Notes under the pieces: generated by a model
Told to the model about the DNA's origin: nothing
Database searches by the model: none
Seen by the model: the letters and a program-made list of their open reading frames with translations, nothing else
Position numbers and translations under genes: made by a program
Shown here: positions 1-8,767 of the stretch, in pieces
How the letters are laid out: each line of letters starts with the position of its first letter
How positions within the stretch are numbered: the first letter of the stretch is position 1
Assembly: GCF_004135605.1 (NCBI RefSeq)
Contig: NZ_SDPT01000002.1
Coordinates: 868,001 to 932,000, forward strand
Source: Sphingomonas desiccabilis
GTDB taxonomy: Bacteria; Pseudomonadota; Alphaproteobacteria; Sphingomonadales; Sphingomonadaceae
Direction of reading: 5' to 3'
Length of the DNA stretch: 64,000 nucleotides

Positions 1-973
1 CGTTGCCGAGCCGCTGGAGCGTGGCTTCGGCCTGACGCTCGGCAACTCGCTGCGCCGGGTGCTGCTGTCCTCGCTGCAGGGCGCCGCGGTCACCTCCATC
101 AAGATCGAGAACGTGCTGCACGAGTTCTCGAGCCTGGCGGGCGTGCGCGAGGACGTGACCGACATCGTCCTCAACGTGAAGCAGATCGCGCTCAAGATGC
201 AGGGCGAGGGCGCCAAGCGCCTCCAGCTGTCGATGACCGGCCCGGCCGAGGTCAAGGCTGGCGACATCGCCGTCTCGGGCGACATCGAGGTGATGAACCC
301 CGAGCTGGTGATCTGCCACCTCGACGAGGGTGCGACGCTCAACATGGAACTGACCGCCGAGAGCGGGAAGGGCTATGTGCCGGCCGCGAGCAACCGTCCG
401 GCCGATGCGCCGATCGGCCTGATCCCGGTCGATGCGCTGTTCTCGCCGGTGCGCCAGGTGTCGTACAAGGTCGAGAACACCCGCGTCGGGCAGGAGCTCG
501 ACTACGACAAGCTGACGCTGACCGTCGAGACCGACGGCACGGTGACCCCGGAGGACGCGATCGCCTATGCCGGCCGCATCCTTCAGGACCAGCTGGCGCT
601 GTTCGTGCACTTCGACGACTCGTCGGTCACCCGTCAGGCGCCGACCGGCGCCGCGGCTCCGGCACAGGTCGCCGAGGCGGCGGGCGACACCGCCCAGATC
701 AACCGCTTCCTTCTCAAGAAGGTGGACGAGCTGGAACTGTCGGTGCGTTCGGCGAACTGCCTGAAGAACGACAACATCATCTACATCGGCGATCTGGTTC
801 AGAAGACCGAGGCAGAGATGCTGCGCACCCCGAACTTCGGCCGCAAGTCGCTCAACGAGATCAAGGAAGTGCTCTCGTCGATGGGTCTGCGCCTCGGCAT
901 GGAAATCCCGGGCTGGCCGCCCGAGAACATCGAGGAAATGGCCAAGAAGCTCGAGCAGGAAATTATGGGGTGA
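1..973 (+). CDS. rpoA: RNA polymerase subunit alpha, 5' end cut by window
   Basis: Alpha subunit of RNA polymerase; it dimerises to nucleate core assembly, and its C-terminal domain contacts upstream promoter DNA and activators. The frame is open from base 2 ([19 protein letters not shown]), so the true start lies just outside the window; an internal GTG at 59 is not the start. The N-terminal assembly domain covers roughly the first 215 visible residues. After an Ala-rich linker comes the C-terminal domain with the helix-hairpin-helix stretch [14 protein letters not shown]. The usual neighbour rplQ does not follow directly: about 800 bases with hairpins, a terminator and a membrane-protein gene intervene. 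Confidence 0.97.
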   Translation, partial: VAEPLERGFGLTLGNSLRRVLLSSLQGAAVTSIKIENVLHEFSSLAGVREDVTDIVLNVKQIALKMQGEGAKRLQLSMTGPAEVKAGDIAVSGDIEVMNPELVICHLDEGATLNMELTAESGKGYVPAASNRPADAPIGLIPVDALFSPVRQVSYKVENTRVGQELDYDKLTLTVETDGTVTPEDAIAYAGRILQDQLALFVHFDDSSVTRQAPTGAAAPAQVAEAAGDTAQINRFLLKKVDELELSVRSANCLKNDNIIYIGDLVQKTEAEMLRTPNFGRKSLNEIKEVLSSMGLRLGMEIPGWPPENIEEMAKKLEQEIMG

Positions 974-979
974 GGCGCA

Positions 980-1068
980 CCGGATCAGCCTCGCTGATCC
1001 GGAGACGCCGAACCCCGGCCGGCGGACCGGTTGCACCGGTCCGTCCGACGTCGCGGCTTTGCCGCGGC
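980..1068 (+). repeat. Three consecutive short perfect hairpins after rpoA
   Basis: Three back-to-back inverted repeats with 3-base loops. 980-1002 has arms CCGGATCAGC and GCTGATCCGG around CTC. 1023-1043 has arms CGGACCGGT and ACCGGTCCG around TGC. 1050-1068 has core arms CGCGGC and GCCGCG around TTT. None carries a T-run, so they are not simple terminators. They sit in the 3' untranslated part of the rpoA transcript, just before a terminator hairpin. Possible roles are mRNA 3'-end stabilisation or a mobile palindromic element; the function is not known. Confidence 0.7.
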
Positions 1069-1090
1069 GATCTGCTCCACCGAGTAAAGA

Positions 1091-1120
1091 GGGGGCTCCG
1101 CAGCAATGCGGGGCCCTTTT
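1091..1120 (+). terminator. Rho-independent terminator closing the rpoA operon
   Basis: Stem GGGCTCCGCA / TGCGGGGCCC with loop GCAA and one G-T pair, followed by TTTT. It lies 120 bases after the rpoA stop and would stop transcription before rplQ unless rplQ has its own promoter. Confidence 0.7.
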
Positions 1121-1183
1121 CGATGGCGCGTCGCAGAAGAACTGGCGCCTTGCCCGTCGGAGCAGGTCGGCTATTGTTCGCCG

Positions 1184-1651
1184 GTGTCCCGCTACTCCCT
1201 TTTCGTGCTGATTGTCGGCACCGCAATCGCGGCCGAGGCACTCTATCGTTGGCTGAACCTCTTGGAGGTGAGCTGGAGTTGGTTGTGCGGGAGGGCAACC
1301 GTGCTCACCCTGATAGTGCTCGTTCAAGCTGCGGTTTCGCGCCACGAACAGAGGCGCGAAGCGCGGGGTGAAAGGGCCAGCAGTACGACTCTCATCGCGA
1401 TTGGCGGAATGTTGTTGGGCAGTACCGGCAGCTGGATTTGGGGGTGGAGAGCCATTGACGCGGTCCGGACCGGCGGTGTGGTCGTATCCACAGGACCTGA
1501 TGCTTATACGTTTTGGGACACGAATCCGTCCGGCTTCCTTATCGCTGTGGGCTTTGGACTGGGCGCGCTCCTGCTGTTCCTGGTTATGCTGGTTGGGAGC
1601 ATCTGGATATTCTGTACTTCGATGCGCGCCAGACGAGTCCTTCGATCTTGA
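1184..1651 (+). CDS. Small integral membrane protein between rpoA and rplQ
   Basis: A protein of about 155 residues with no recognised family. Hydrophobic segments near residues 4-22, 33-50, 68-88 and 117-143 suggest four membrane spans; polar loops hold [13 protein letters not shown] and a short extracytoplasmic stretch with [15 protein letters not shown]. The GTG at 1184 puts the first hydrophobic segment at the N terminus; the same frame is open to an ATG at 1106, but that start lies inside the terminator hairpin. Base composition is visibly less G+C-rich than the ribosomal genes on both sides. It interrupts a gene pair that is normally adjacent, so it looks acquired. The function is unknown; translation is likely but unproven. 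Confidence 0.6.
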   Translation: MSRYSLFVLIVGTAIAAEALYRWLNLLEVSWSWLCGRATVLTLIVLVQAAVSRHEQRREARGERASSTTLIAIGGMLLGSTGSWIWGWRAIDAVRTGGVVVSTGPDAYTFWDTNPSGFLIAVGFGLGALLLFLVMLVGSIWIFCTSMRARRVLRS

Positions 1652-1676
1652 CAAACTGGCGTGTTCCCGCTCTTAG
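1648..1676 (+). promoter_or_regulatory. Candidate promoter for rplQ
   Basis: A consensus -35 hexamer TTGACA (1648-1653) overlaps the stop codon of the membrane-protein gene. A weak -10 (TCTTAG, 1671-1676) follows at 17 bases. A promoter here would explain how rplQ is expressed downstream of the rpoA terminator. The -10 is poor, so this is tentative. Confidence 0.35.
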
Positions 1677-1779
1677 CAGCCGCTTCACGCATTCGTGATC
1701 GGGTTTTGGGTGGTGACCCTGTTTCACCGCCTGGCCGGCAGTACCTTGAACGGCTGTCGGACGAACAAAGGAAATACCC

Positions 1780-2202
1780 ATGCGTCATCGCGTTGGCGGT
1801 CGTAAGCTGCAGCGTACCTCGGCCCATCGTCTGGCCCTGTTCCGCAACATGTCGGCCGCACTGATCAAGCATGAGCAGATCACCACCACCGTCGCCAAGG
1901 CGAAGGAACTGCGTCCCTACGTCGAGAAGCTGGTGACGCTGGCGAAGAAGGGTGGCCTGTCCAACCGTCGTCTCGCCCACGCCCGTCTGCTCGACGACGC
2001 GCAGCTGGTGAAGCTGTTCGACGTGCTGGCGACCCGCTATGCCGATCGCAACGGCGGCTACACCCGCATCATCAAGGCCGGCATCCGCGCGTCGGACGCC
2101 TCGCCGATGGCGATCATCGAGTTCGTCGACCGCGACGTCTCGGCCAAGGGCCAGGACTCGGGCCCGGTCGCGACCGACGAGGACTTCGACGAAGCGGCGT
2201 AA
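1780..2202 (+). CDS. rplQ: 50S ribosomal protein L17
   Basis: Large-subunit ribosomal protein L17, 140 residues, located near the peptide exit tunnel. The N terminus [20 protein letters not shown] is the family signature, and the length is normal with a short acidic C-terminal tail (TDEDFDEAA). A clear ribosome binding site (AAAGGAA) precedes the ATG. It normally ends the rpsM-rpsK-rpoA-rplQ operon; here it is separated from rpoA by an inserted islet and followed by its own strong terminator. Confidence 0.97.
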   Translation: MRHRVGGRKLQRTSAHRLALFRNMSAALIKHEQITTTVAKAKELRPYVEKLVTLAKKGGLSNRRLAHARLLDDAQLVKLFDVLATRYADRNGGYTRIIKAGIRASDASPMAIIEFVDRDVSAKGQDSGPVATDEDFDEAA

Positions 2203-2276
2203 GCTGCTTGGCCTTGTGCTCCTGCGCAGGAGCACGGATACGCAGGCACCGCCGCCGCACCTAAGCGGTTGCAAAC

Positions 2277-2317
2277 AAAGAAGGGCCGGGCCAGTTTGGC
2301 GCCGGCCCTTTCTTTTT
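2277..2317 (+). terminator. Strong Rho-independent terminator after rplQ
   Basis: Arms AAGGGCCGG (2281-2289) and CCGGCCCTT (2302-2310), with further pairing inside (GCCA/TGGC), followed by a T-rich run. It separates rplQ from the peptidase gene. Confidence 0.85.
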
Positions 2318-2332
2318 CCCTGGAGACTCTGT

Positions 2333-4525
2333 GTGGCACGACGCGTCTGCGCGACGGCAATGGTTTTGGTTTCGCTGGCACTTGCCGGCTGTGGCAAGTC
2401 CGACCCCGGCTTTCGTGCCGGCATGCCCGGCATCTCGCAATCGCCGTCCCACAAGGCTGAGGTAACCATGTCCTACCCCGAAACGCGCCGGGTCGATCAG
2501 GTCGACAAGCTCTTCGGTGAAAAGATCGAGGATCCGTATCGCTGGCTGGAGAACGACGTCCGCAGCGATGCGGAGGTGGCGTCCTGGGTCGCTGCGCAGA
2601 ACCGCGTCACCGACGCCTATCTCGCCACGCTGCCCGGCCGTGCCATCTTCAAGGAGCGGCTGCGCACCCTGATCGACTATGAGCGCTTCGGCCTGCCGAC
2701 CAAGAAGGGCGGCCGCTATTTCTACACGCACAACAGCGGCGTGCAGAACCAGTCGGTCCTGTACGTGCGCGATTCGCTCGACGGCGCCGGCCGCGTCCTG
2801 ATCGATCCCAACGGCTGGGCGGCCGACGGCGCCACCGCGCTGTCGGAGTGGGTGCCGTCGGAGAACGGCCGCCTGATCGCCTATGGCATCCAGGACGGCG
2901 GCACCGACTGGCGCACGCTCAAGGTGCTCGACGTCGCCACCGGCAAGCCGCTCGACGACGAGGTGAAGTGGGCGAAGTTCACCGCCATCTCCTGGGCGCA
3001 CAACGGCTCGGGCTTCTTCTACTCGCGCTTTCCGGAGCCCGAGCAGGGTGCCGCCTTCCAGGCGCTGAACCTCAACCACGCGCTCTACTTCCACAAGATC
3101 GGCACGCCGCAGTCTGCGGACATCAAGGTCTATTCGACCCCCGACAAGCCCAAGCAGAGCCACGTCGGCCAGGTCACCGACGACGGCAAGTGGCTGGTCA
3201 TCACCACGTCGGAAGGGACCGACAACCGCTACGAGATCACGCTGATCGATCTGACCGACAGCCGCATGCGTCCCCGGACGCTGGTGCGCGGGCTCGAGAA
3301 CAGCTGGGAACTGGCGGGCAATATCGGCAGCACCTTCTACTTCGTGACCGACAAGGACGCGTCGCGCGGCCGGATCGTCGCGATGGATGCCGCCGCCTCC
3401 ACCGATCGCCTGCGCGAGGTCGTGCCGCAGGACGAGGCGACGCTGCAGGGTGCGAAGATCACCGGCGGCAAGCTGATGGCGAGCTACCTGGTCGACGCGA
3501 AGACCGAGGTGCGCCGCTACACGCTGAACGGCGCGCGCGACGGCGCGGTGGCGCTGCCCGGCATCGGCACGGCGAGCGGCTTCGGCGGCGACCAGGACGA
3601 TCCCGAGACCTTCTTCGCCTTCACCAGCTTCGCCACCCCGACCACGATTTATCGCTACGACGTCCGCACGGGCCAGGCGACGCCGTGGCAGACGCCCAAG
3701 GTCGCGTTCGACCCGAACGCCTATGACGTCGCCCAGCGCTTCTACGGCTCGAAGGACGGCACCCGCGTGCCGATGTTCCTGGTTCGCAAGAAGGGCACGA
3801 CCGGCCCCGCGCCGACGCTGCTGTACGGCTATGGCGGGTTCAACTCGTCGGTGCTGCCGTCGTTCTCGTCCAGCCGCCTGGCCTGGCTGGAGCAGGGCGG
3901 GGTGCTCGCGGTCGCCAACATCCGCGGCGGTGGCGAATATGGCAAGGCGTGGCACGACGGTGGCCGGCTCGCCAACAAGCAGAACGTCTTCGACGACTTC
4001 ATCGCCGCGGCCGAGGATCTGATCGCCAACGGCGACACCACCAAGCAGCAGCTGGTGATCCAGGGCGGCTCCAACGGCGGGTTGCTGGTGGGCGCGGTCG
4101 TCAACCAGCGCCCGGACCTGTTCGCCGCCGCGCTGCCGGCCGTGGGCGTGATGGACATGCTGCGCTTCGATCGCTTCACCGCCGGCCGCTACTGGGTCGA
4201 CGACTATGGCGATCCGGCGAAGGAAGCCGACTTCAAGGCCTTGCGCGCCTATTCGCCGTACCACAACATCCGCAAGGGTAAGGACTATCCCGCGATCCTC
4301 GCCACCACCGCCGACACCGACGATCGCGTCGTGCCGGGCCACACGTTCAAGTATGTGGCAGCGCTCCAGGCGGCCAAGATCGGCGACAAGCCGCACCTCG
4401 TCCGCATCGAGACCCGCGCCGGCCACGGCTCGGGCAAGCCGACCGACAAGGTGATCGAGGAATATGCCGACCTGTGGGCGTTCTCGGCGCGCTGGACCGG
4501 CATGGAGGTGAAGCCGGTCGAATAG
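2333..4525 (+). CDS. Prolyl oligopeptidase family serine peptidase, lipoprotein
   Basis: A 730-residue S9A-type peptidase that cleaves short peptides after proline. The GTG start at 2333 is preceded by GGAGA and gives a lipoprotein signal peptide ending LALAGC, so the enzyme is probably anchored in the periplasm. The N-terminal propeller region starts at YPETRRVDQVDKLFGEKIEDPYRWLEND. The C-terminal alpha/beta-hydrolase domain has the nucleophile in GGSNGG (Ser about 580), the Asp in TADTDDRVVPGH (about 661-664) and the His in RAGHGSGKP (about 698). Length and order match the family. It is monocistronic, between a terminator and an inverted repeat. Confidence 0.93.
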   Translation: MARRVCATAMVLVSLALAGCGKSDPGFRAGMPGISQSPSHKAEVTMSYPETRRVDQVDKLFGEKIEDPYRWLENDVRSDAEVASWVAAQNRVTDAYLATLPGRAIFKERLRTLIDYERFGLPTKKGGRYFYTHNSGVQNQSVLYVRDSLDGAGRVLIDPNGWAADGATALSEWVPSENGRLIAYGIQDGGTDWRTLKVLDVATGKPLDDEVKWAKFTAISWAHNGSGFFYSRFPEPEQGAAFQALNLNHALYFHKIGTPQSADIKVYSTPDKPKQSHVGQVTDDGKWLVITTSEGTDNRYEITLIDLTDSRMRPRTLVRGLENSWELAGNIGSTFYFVTDKDASRGRIVAMDAAASTDRLREVVPQDEATLQGAKITGGKLMASYLVDAKTEVRRYTLNGARDGAVALPGIGTASGFGGDQDDPETFFAFTSFATPTTIYRYDVRTGQATPWQTPKVAFDPNAYDVAQRFYGSKDGTRVPMFLVRKKGTTGPAPTLLYGYGGFNSSVLPSFSSSRLAWLEQGGVLAVANIRGGGEYGKAWHDGGRLANKQNVFDDFIAAAEDLIANGDTTKQQLVIQGGSNGGLLVGAVVNQRPDLFAAALPAVGVMDMLRFDRFTAGRYWVDDYGDPAKEADFKALRAYSPYHNIRKGKDYPAILATTADTDDRVVPGHTFKYVAALQAAKIGDKPHLVRIETRAGHGSGKPTDKVIEEYADLWAFSARWTGMEVKPVE

Positions 4526-4549
4526 CTCCGATAGGGTATTCGACCTCTC

Positions 4550-4660
4550 CCGTTTGTTTCGAGCAGCCGGCGAGCTTGTCGAGACGGCGTGTCGAGAAAT
4601 CGGCCGCGGCTCTCTCGACACGGGCTCTCGACAAGCTCGATCCCTGCTCGAGGCAAACGG
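4550..4660. repeat. Long imperfect inverted repeat (48-base arms)
   Basis: Arms 4550-4597 and 4613-4660 are near-perfect reverse complements. They share CCGTTTG at the outer edge, TCGAGCAG, GAGCTTGTCGAGA and TGTCGAGA, and flank a 15-base loop. The element fills the gap between the peptidase gene and guaA. GAGCTTGTCGA-type palindromes recall dispersed extragenic repeats of sphingomonads; that link is from memory. It could form a long hairpin in either transcript. Confidence 0.8.
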
Positions 4661-4732
4661 TATGGCGGAAGGTCAATCACCCCACGCCAAAGGGGCTGGC
4701 AGCGCGCACAAGCTCTGCTATCGCGCGGGCCC

Positions 4733-6292
4733 ATGAGCGTTCATCCCACAGACTCCATCCTGATCGTCGACTTCGGCAGCCAGGTCACGCAGCTGATTGC
4801 CCGCCGCGTCCGCGAGGCCGGCGTCTACAGCGAGATCGCGCCCTTCCAGTCGGCCGCCGAAGCCTTCGAGCGGATGCGCCCGCGCGGCGTGATCCTGTCG
4901 GGCGGCCCCGCCTCGGTGCCGGAGGAGGGGAGCCCGCGCGCACCCCAGGCGATCTTCGATTCGGGCGTGCCGGTGCTCGGCATCTGCTACGGCCAGCAGG
5001 TCATGACCCAGCAGCTCGGCGGCACCGTCGAGAAGGGTATGAGCGGCGAGTTTGGCGAAGCCTATATCGGCGTCGAGGACGCCTGCGGCCTGTTCGACGC
5101 GCTGTGGGACGAAGGCGATCGCCACCAGGTGTGGATGAGCCACGGCGACAAGGTGACGGCGCTCGCCCCCGGCTTCCGCGTCGTCGCGACCAGCCCCGGC
5201 GCGCCGTTTGCGGTGATCGCCGACGATACGCGCCGCTACTACGGCACCCAGTTCCACCCGGAAGTCGTCCACACGCCCGACGGCGGCCGGCTGATCGGCA
5301 ATTTCGCGCGCCACGTCTGCGGCCTCACCGGCGACTGGACGATGGCCGAGTTCCGCGAAGCCAAGATCGCCGACATCCGCGCCCAGGTCGGCCAGGGCCG
5401 CGTGATCTGCGGCCTGTCCGGCGGCGTCGACTCGGCAGTGGCAGCGGTTCTGATCCACGAGGCGATCGGCGAGCAGCTCACCTGCGTCTTCGTCGACCAC
5501 GGCCTGATGCGCACCGGCGAGGCCGAGCAGGTCGTCTCGCTGTTCCGCAACCACTACAACATCCCGCTCGTGCACGTGAACGCGGAGCCGCTGTTCATGA
5601 ACGGCCTCGCCGGCGTCACGGACCCGGAGGCCAAGCGCAAGTTCATCGGCAAGACCTTCATCGACGTCTTCGAGGACGAGGCGAAAAAGATCGGCGGCGC
5701 CGAGTTCCTGGCCCAGGGCACGCTCTATCCGGACGTGATCGAGAGCGTCAGCTTCACCGGCGGCCCGTCGGTGACGATCAAGAGCCACCACAATGTCGGC
5801 GGTCTGCCCGAGCGTATGAACATGAAGCTCGTTGAACCCTTACGCGAGCTGTTCAAGGACGAGGTGCGCGAGCTCGGCCGCGAGCTGGGCCTCCCCGACG
5901 CATTCGTCGGCCGCCACCCGTTCCCCGGGCCCGGCCTCGCGATCCGCATCCCGGGCGAGGTCACCAAGGAGCGCTGCGACATCCTGCGCAAGGCCGACGC
6001 CATCTATCTCGAAGAGATTCGCAACGCGGGCCTCTACGACGCGATCTGGCAGGCGTTCGCGGTGCTGCTGCCGGTGCGTTCGGTGGGCGTCATGGGCGAC
6101 GGCCGCACCTATGATTCGGTGCTGGCGCTGCGTGCCGTCACCTCCACCGACGGCATGACCGCCCAGGCGTTCCAATTCCCCGGCGACTTCCTGCCGCGCG
6201 TGGCGACCCGCATCGTCAACGAGGTGAAGGGCATCAACCGCGTCACCTACGACTATACGAGCAAGCCGCCCGGCACGATCGAGTGGGAGTGA
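4733..6292 (+). CDS. guaA: GMP synthase (glutamine-hydrolysing)
   Basis: Converts XMP, ATP and glutamine to GMP, the last step of guanine nucleotide synthesis; cytosolic, 519 residues. The N-terminal class I glutamine amidotransferase domain (about 1-200) has the nucleophile in GICYGQQ (Cys about 85) and FHPEV for the His-Glu pair. The ATP-pyrophosphatase domain has the P-loop SGGVDS from about 229. The C-terminal dimerisation domain ends PPGTIEWE, as is typical. The ATG at 4733 ([17 protein letters not shown]) is chosen because the family starts there; the frame is open further upstream through the inverted repeat. Confidence 0.97.
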   Translation: MSVHPTDSILIVDFGSQVTQLIARRVREAGVYSEIAPFQSAAEAFERMRPRGVILSGGPASVPEEGSPRAPQAIFDSGVPVLGICYGQQVMTQQLGGTVEKGMSGEFGEAYIGVEDACGLFDALWDEGDRHQVWMSHGDKVTALAPGFRVVATSPGAPFAVIADDTRRYYGTQFHPEVVHTPDGGRLIGNFARHVCGLTGDWTMAEFREAKIADIRAQVGQGRVICGLSGGVDSAVAAVLIHEAIGEQLTCVFVDHGLMRTGEAEQVVSLFRNHYNIPLVHVNAEPLFMNGLAGVTDPEAKRKFIGKTFIDVFEDEAKKIGGAEFLAQGTLYPDVIESVSFTGGPSVTIKSHHNVGGLPERMNMKLVEPLRELFKDEVRELGRELGLPDAFVGRHPFPGPGLAIRIPGEVTKERCDILRKADAIYLEEIRNAGLYDAIWQAFAVLLPVRSVGVMGDGRTYDSVLALRAVTSTDGMTAQAFQFPGDFLPRVATRIVNEVKGINRVTYDYTSKPPGTIEWE

Positions 6293-6321
6293 TCCCAGGC
6301 TCGCGATAATCGAACAGCTTC

Positions 6322-6354
6322 CGTCCGGCGCACTCCACCCGAGTGCGCCGGACG
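6322..6354. terminator. Hairpin between convergent guaA and the lipoprotein gene
   Basis: A 14-bp perfect stem (core arms GTCCGGCGCACTC and GAGTGCGCCGGAC) around CACCC, midway between two convergent genes. The T-run is weak, so it may act as an intrinsic terminator or simply a 3'-end stabiliser for both strands. Confidence 0.65.
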
Positions 6355-6369
6355 TTGCGTTTGGGGTTG

Positions 6370-7728
6370 TTACGTCGCGCTGCGGTCGCCGGGGCCGGCA
6401 GCGGGAGCCCCGCCGGCATGACTGATCCGCCACACCGTGTTGCCGACGTCGTCCGCCACCAGCAGCGCGCCGGTGCGGTCGACCGCAACGCCCACCGGCC
6501 GCCCGCGTGCCTTGCCGTCCTTCAGAAAGCCGGTGACGAAATCCTGCGGCATGCCCGTGGGGCGGCCGCCCTGGAAGCGGATGAACGCCACCTTGTAGCC
6601 ATGGGGATCGCTGCGGTTCCAGCTGCCATGCTCGCCGACAAAGGCGCCGCCCCGGTAGGCCGCAGGGAAGCTCGCGCCGGTGTAGAAGGCCAGGCCGAGC
6701 GGCGCGACATGCGATCCCAGCGAATAATCGGGGGAGATCGCCTTGGCGACCAGCTCGGGCCGCTGCGGCCGCACGCGCGGGTCCACATGCTGCCCGTAAT
6801 AGCTGTAGGGCCAGCCATAGAAGCCGCCCGGCCGCACCGACGTCATGTAATCGGGCACCAGGTCAGGGCCCAACTCGTCGCGCTCGTTGATGACGGCCCA
6901 CAGCGTGTTCGACCCGGGGTAGAAGGTCAGCCCGTTGGGATTGCGCAGCCCGCTCGCGTACACCTTCAGCAGGCCCGTCCTGGGATCGACCTCCAGGATC
7001 GCCGCCCGGTCCCGTTCTGCCTCCTCGCCGCGCTCCATCGCGTTGCTGTTCGATCCGATGCCCACGTAAAGGCGGCTTCCGTCCGGGCTCGCCGTAAGGC
7101 TCTTGGTCCAGTGGTGGTTGATCGGCCCGGCCGGCAGGTCGGCGACCTTGACGCCCGGCGCGGTGATCCGCGTCTGGCCGGGTACGAAGGGATAGCGCAC
7201 GATCGCGTCGGTGTTCGCGACGTACAGGTCGCTTCCGATCACCGCCACGCCGAAGGGCGCGTTCAGCTTGTCGACCAGCACCGATCGCCCGTCCGGCCGG
7301 CCGTCGCCATTGGCATCGCGCACCAGGGTGATGCGGTTGCTGGGTGCGGGTGCCTCGCCGCTCTTTGCCTGGCCATGCGCCATCGACATGATCCAGTCGC
7401 GGATCGGGTCCTTGGGCCGCTGGACCGGCTCGCCGCCTTCCTTCTTCGATTCCACGATCAGCACGTCGCCGTTGGGCAGCGCCAGCACGTTGCGCGGGTT
7501 GGAAAGCCCGGTCGCGATCGCCTCGATGCGGAACCCGGCCGGCACGGTCGGGGTCTCGCCCGTCTTCCAGCCCACGACCTTGTATACGCCGACGTCGGAG
7601 ATCAGCGCCTCCTTCGGCTCGGGCAGGACGGGGTTCGGCCCGTATTGCGCGTTGGGGTCGATCTTCTGGCCGCCCCCGCAGCCGGCAAGGGCGGAAACGG
7701 CGAGCAGGGCTGCAAGGCTGCGCTTCAT
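6370..7728 (-). CDS. Sorbosone dehydrogenase/PQQ-type beta-propeller lipoprotein
   Basis: A 452-residue exported protein of the sorbosone/glucose dehydrogenase propeller family. The signal peptide ends SALAGC, so it is a lipoprotein. Family features include the GFRIEAIATGLSNPRNVLALPNG opening region, KSLTASPDGSRLYVGIGSNSN, and the late HGSWNRSDPHGYKVAFI stretch. Such proteins oxidise sugars or related alcohols with a quinone cofactor; the substrate here is unknown. The ATG at 7728 overlaps the stop of the upstream DUF2231 gene by one base (TGATG), indicating translational coupling. It has no cytochrome c domain of its own. Confidence 0.85.
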   Translation of the reverse strand: MKRSLAALLAVSALAGCGGGQKIDPNAQYGPNPVLPEPKEALISDVGVYKVVGWKTGETPTVPAGFRIEAIATGLSNPRNVLALPNGDVLIVESKKEGGEPVQRPKDPIRDWIMSMAHGQAKSGEAPAPSNRITLVRDANGDGRPDGRSVLVDKLNAPFGVAVIGSDLYVANTDAIVRYPFVPGQTRITAPGVKVADLPAGPINHHWTKSLTASPDGSRLYVGIGSNSNAMERGEEAERDRAAILEVDPRTGLLKVYASGLRNPNGLTFYPGSNTLWAVINERDELGPDLVPDYMTSVRPGGFYGWPYSYYGQHVDPRVRPQRPELVAKAISPDYSLGSHVAPLGLAFYTGASFPAAYRGGAFVGEHGSWNRSDPHGYKVAFIRFQGGRPTGMPQDFVTGFLKDGKARGRPVGVAVDRTGALLVADDVGNTVWRISHAGGAPAAGPGDRSAT

Positions 7729-8177
7729 CACAGATCTCCCGCCACGCGGTGAGTGGCGGACTGCCAGAACCATCCGGCCAGCAGCGCGAGCACGACGGCC
7801 AGGATCGACAGCATCAGCCCGGTCGGCACCACCGCCGTCCACCCGTCGCGCGTGTGGACGAAGGAGTTGAACACCTCCACCACCCAGGCGGCGAGAAACA
7901 GCAGCGCATGCGCCGTCCACGCGCCCTTACGCCGCGCGCGGCTGCGGATCGTCTCCACGATCAGCACCACGCCGGCGACCCCGCCCACGACCAACCCGGC
8001 GAGCAGCAGCCAGCTCGAAAAATCGAGCCACATCATGTCGGGCGATCGGGAATAGACGATGTCGGTGATCAGCGCGCCGATGAAGCAGGTGATCGAAACC
8101 GGGAGCAGCGCGGAATAGATCCGGTGGCCGAGGACGCCGGGTGGCCGTCGATCCGCGTGCGCGATGCTCTCGGCCAT
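7728..8177 (-). CDS. DUF2231 membrane protein
   Basis: About 149 residues with four predicted membrane helices (roughly 20-40, 53-75, 85-105 and 115-140), matching DUF2231 (PPGVLGHRIYSALLPVSITCFIGALITDIVY). The ATG at 8177 is preferred over 8183 because GGAAGG lies about 8 bases before it. Its stop overlaps the start of the sorbosone-dehydrogenase-like gene, so the two form an operon. The family often neighbours periplasmic oxidoreductases; a role as membrane partner or electron-transfer anchor is an inference. Confidence 0.8.
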   Translation of the reverse strand: MAESIAHADRRPPGVLGHRIYSALLPVSITCFIGALITDIVYSRSPDMMWLDFSSWLLLAGLVVGGVAGVVLIVETIRSRARRKGAWTAHALLFLAAWVVEVFNSFVHTRDGWTAVVPTGLMLSILAVVLALLAGWFWQSATHRVAGDL

Positions 8178-8357
8178 AGGCATGTCCTTCCCTGTCTCTC
8201 TGGGGGCACTACGACCGGAGGGGGAGGGGAGTTCCCGCGCGGGCGTGCCGCGCGCGAAGCGGCCCGAGACGCTGTCTGGTCGATGAATGTCGCGGACGGA
8301 CTTCGTTCAGGCCCGCGCGCTTAGCTTCTCCCCATCAAGATTGCAAAGGAGAGGACC

Positions 8358-8654
8358 ATGCGTACGCTGATCATCCTGGCCACTGTGGCCGCTGCGGCCT
8401 TCACCCCGGCTGCGGCATCCGCCCAGCGCTATGGCTACAACCACGAAGTCCGGCGCGAGGTGCAGGAGTGCCGCCGCGAGCTGCGCCGTGCGGATAGCCG
8501 CCGCGAATACCGCCGCGAACAGCGCGAGTGCCGCCGCGAGATCGCAGAGGCGCGCCGCGACAGCCGTCGCGACTGGCGCCACGATCGCCGCGACTGGCGG
8601 GACAACCGTGGTCACTATGGCTGGCGCGACCGTCACTACGGCCAGCGCTGGTAA
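8358..8654 (+). CDS. Small secreted Arg-rich protein
   Basis: 98 residues. A clear signal peptide (residues 1-22, cleavage after AAASAQ) precedes a very basic mature part made of short recurring units: ECRRE occurs twice, with several RRD/RRE and DWR repeats, ending GWRDRHYGQRW. Two cysteines sit in the ECRRE copies. A strong ribosome binding site (AAAGGAGAGG) precedes the ATG. No catalytic motif is visible. The charge suggests binding to an anionic periplasmic or surface polymer, which is a guess. Confidence 0.75.
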   Translation: MRTLIILATVAAAAFTPAAASAQRYGYNHEVRREVQECRRELRRADSRREYRREQRECRREIAEARRDSRRDWRHDRRDWRDNRGHYGWRDRHYGQRW

Positions 8655-8767
8655 CTACTCGACGCCGGGCAGGGGCAACCCTTGCCCGGCGCGGACGTCC
8701 CTGCCGATCGCGGCACCCGAACTAAGCCGCCGCCCCGGCGTTGGTCTCCCGTAACGGGAGCAGGCTG

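Noticed and set aside
1106..1183. An upstream ATG start for the membrane protein after rpoA
   Set aside because: The ATG sits inside the terminator hairpin and would add a polar leader before the first membrane segment; GTG at 1184 fits better.
2261..4621. A 786-codon frame on the - strand opposite the prolyl oligopeptidase
   Set aside because: Low-complexity Arg/Ala/Gly translation with no domains; the + strand gene has all catalytic motifs.
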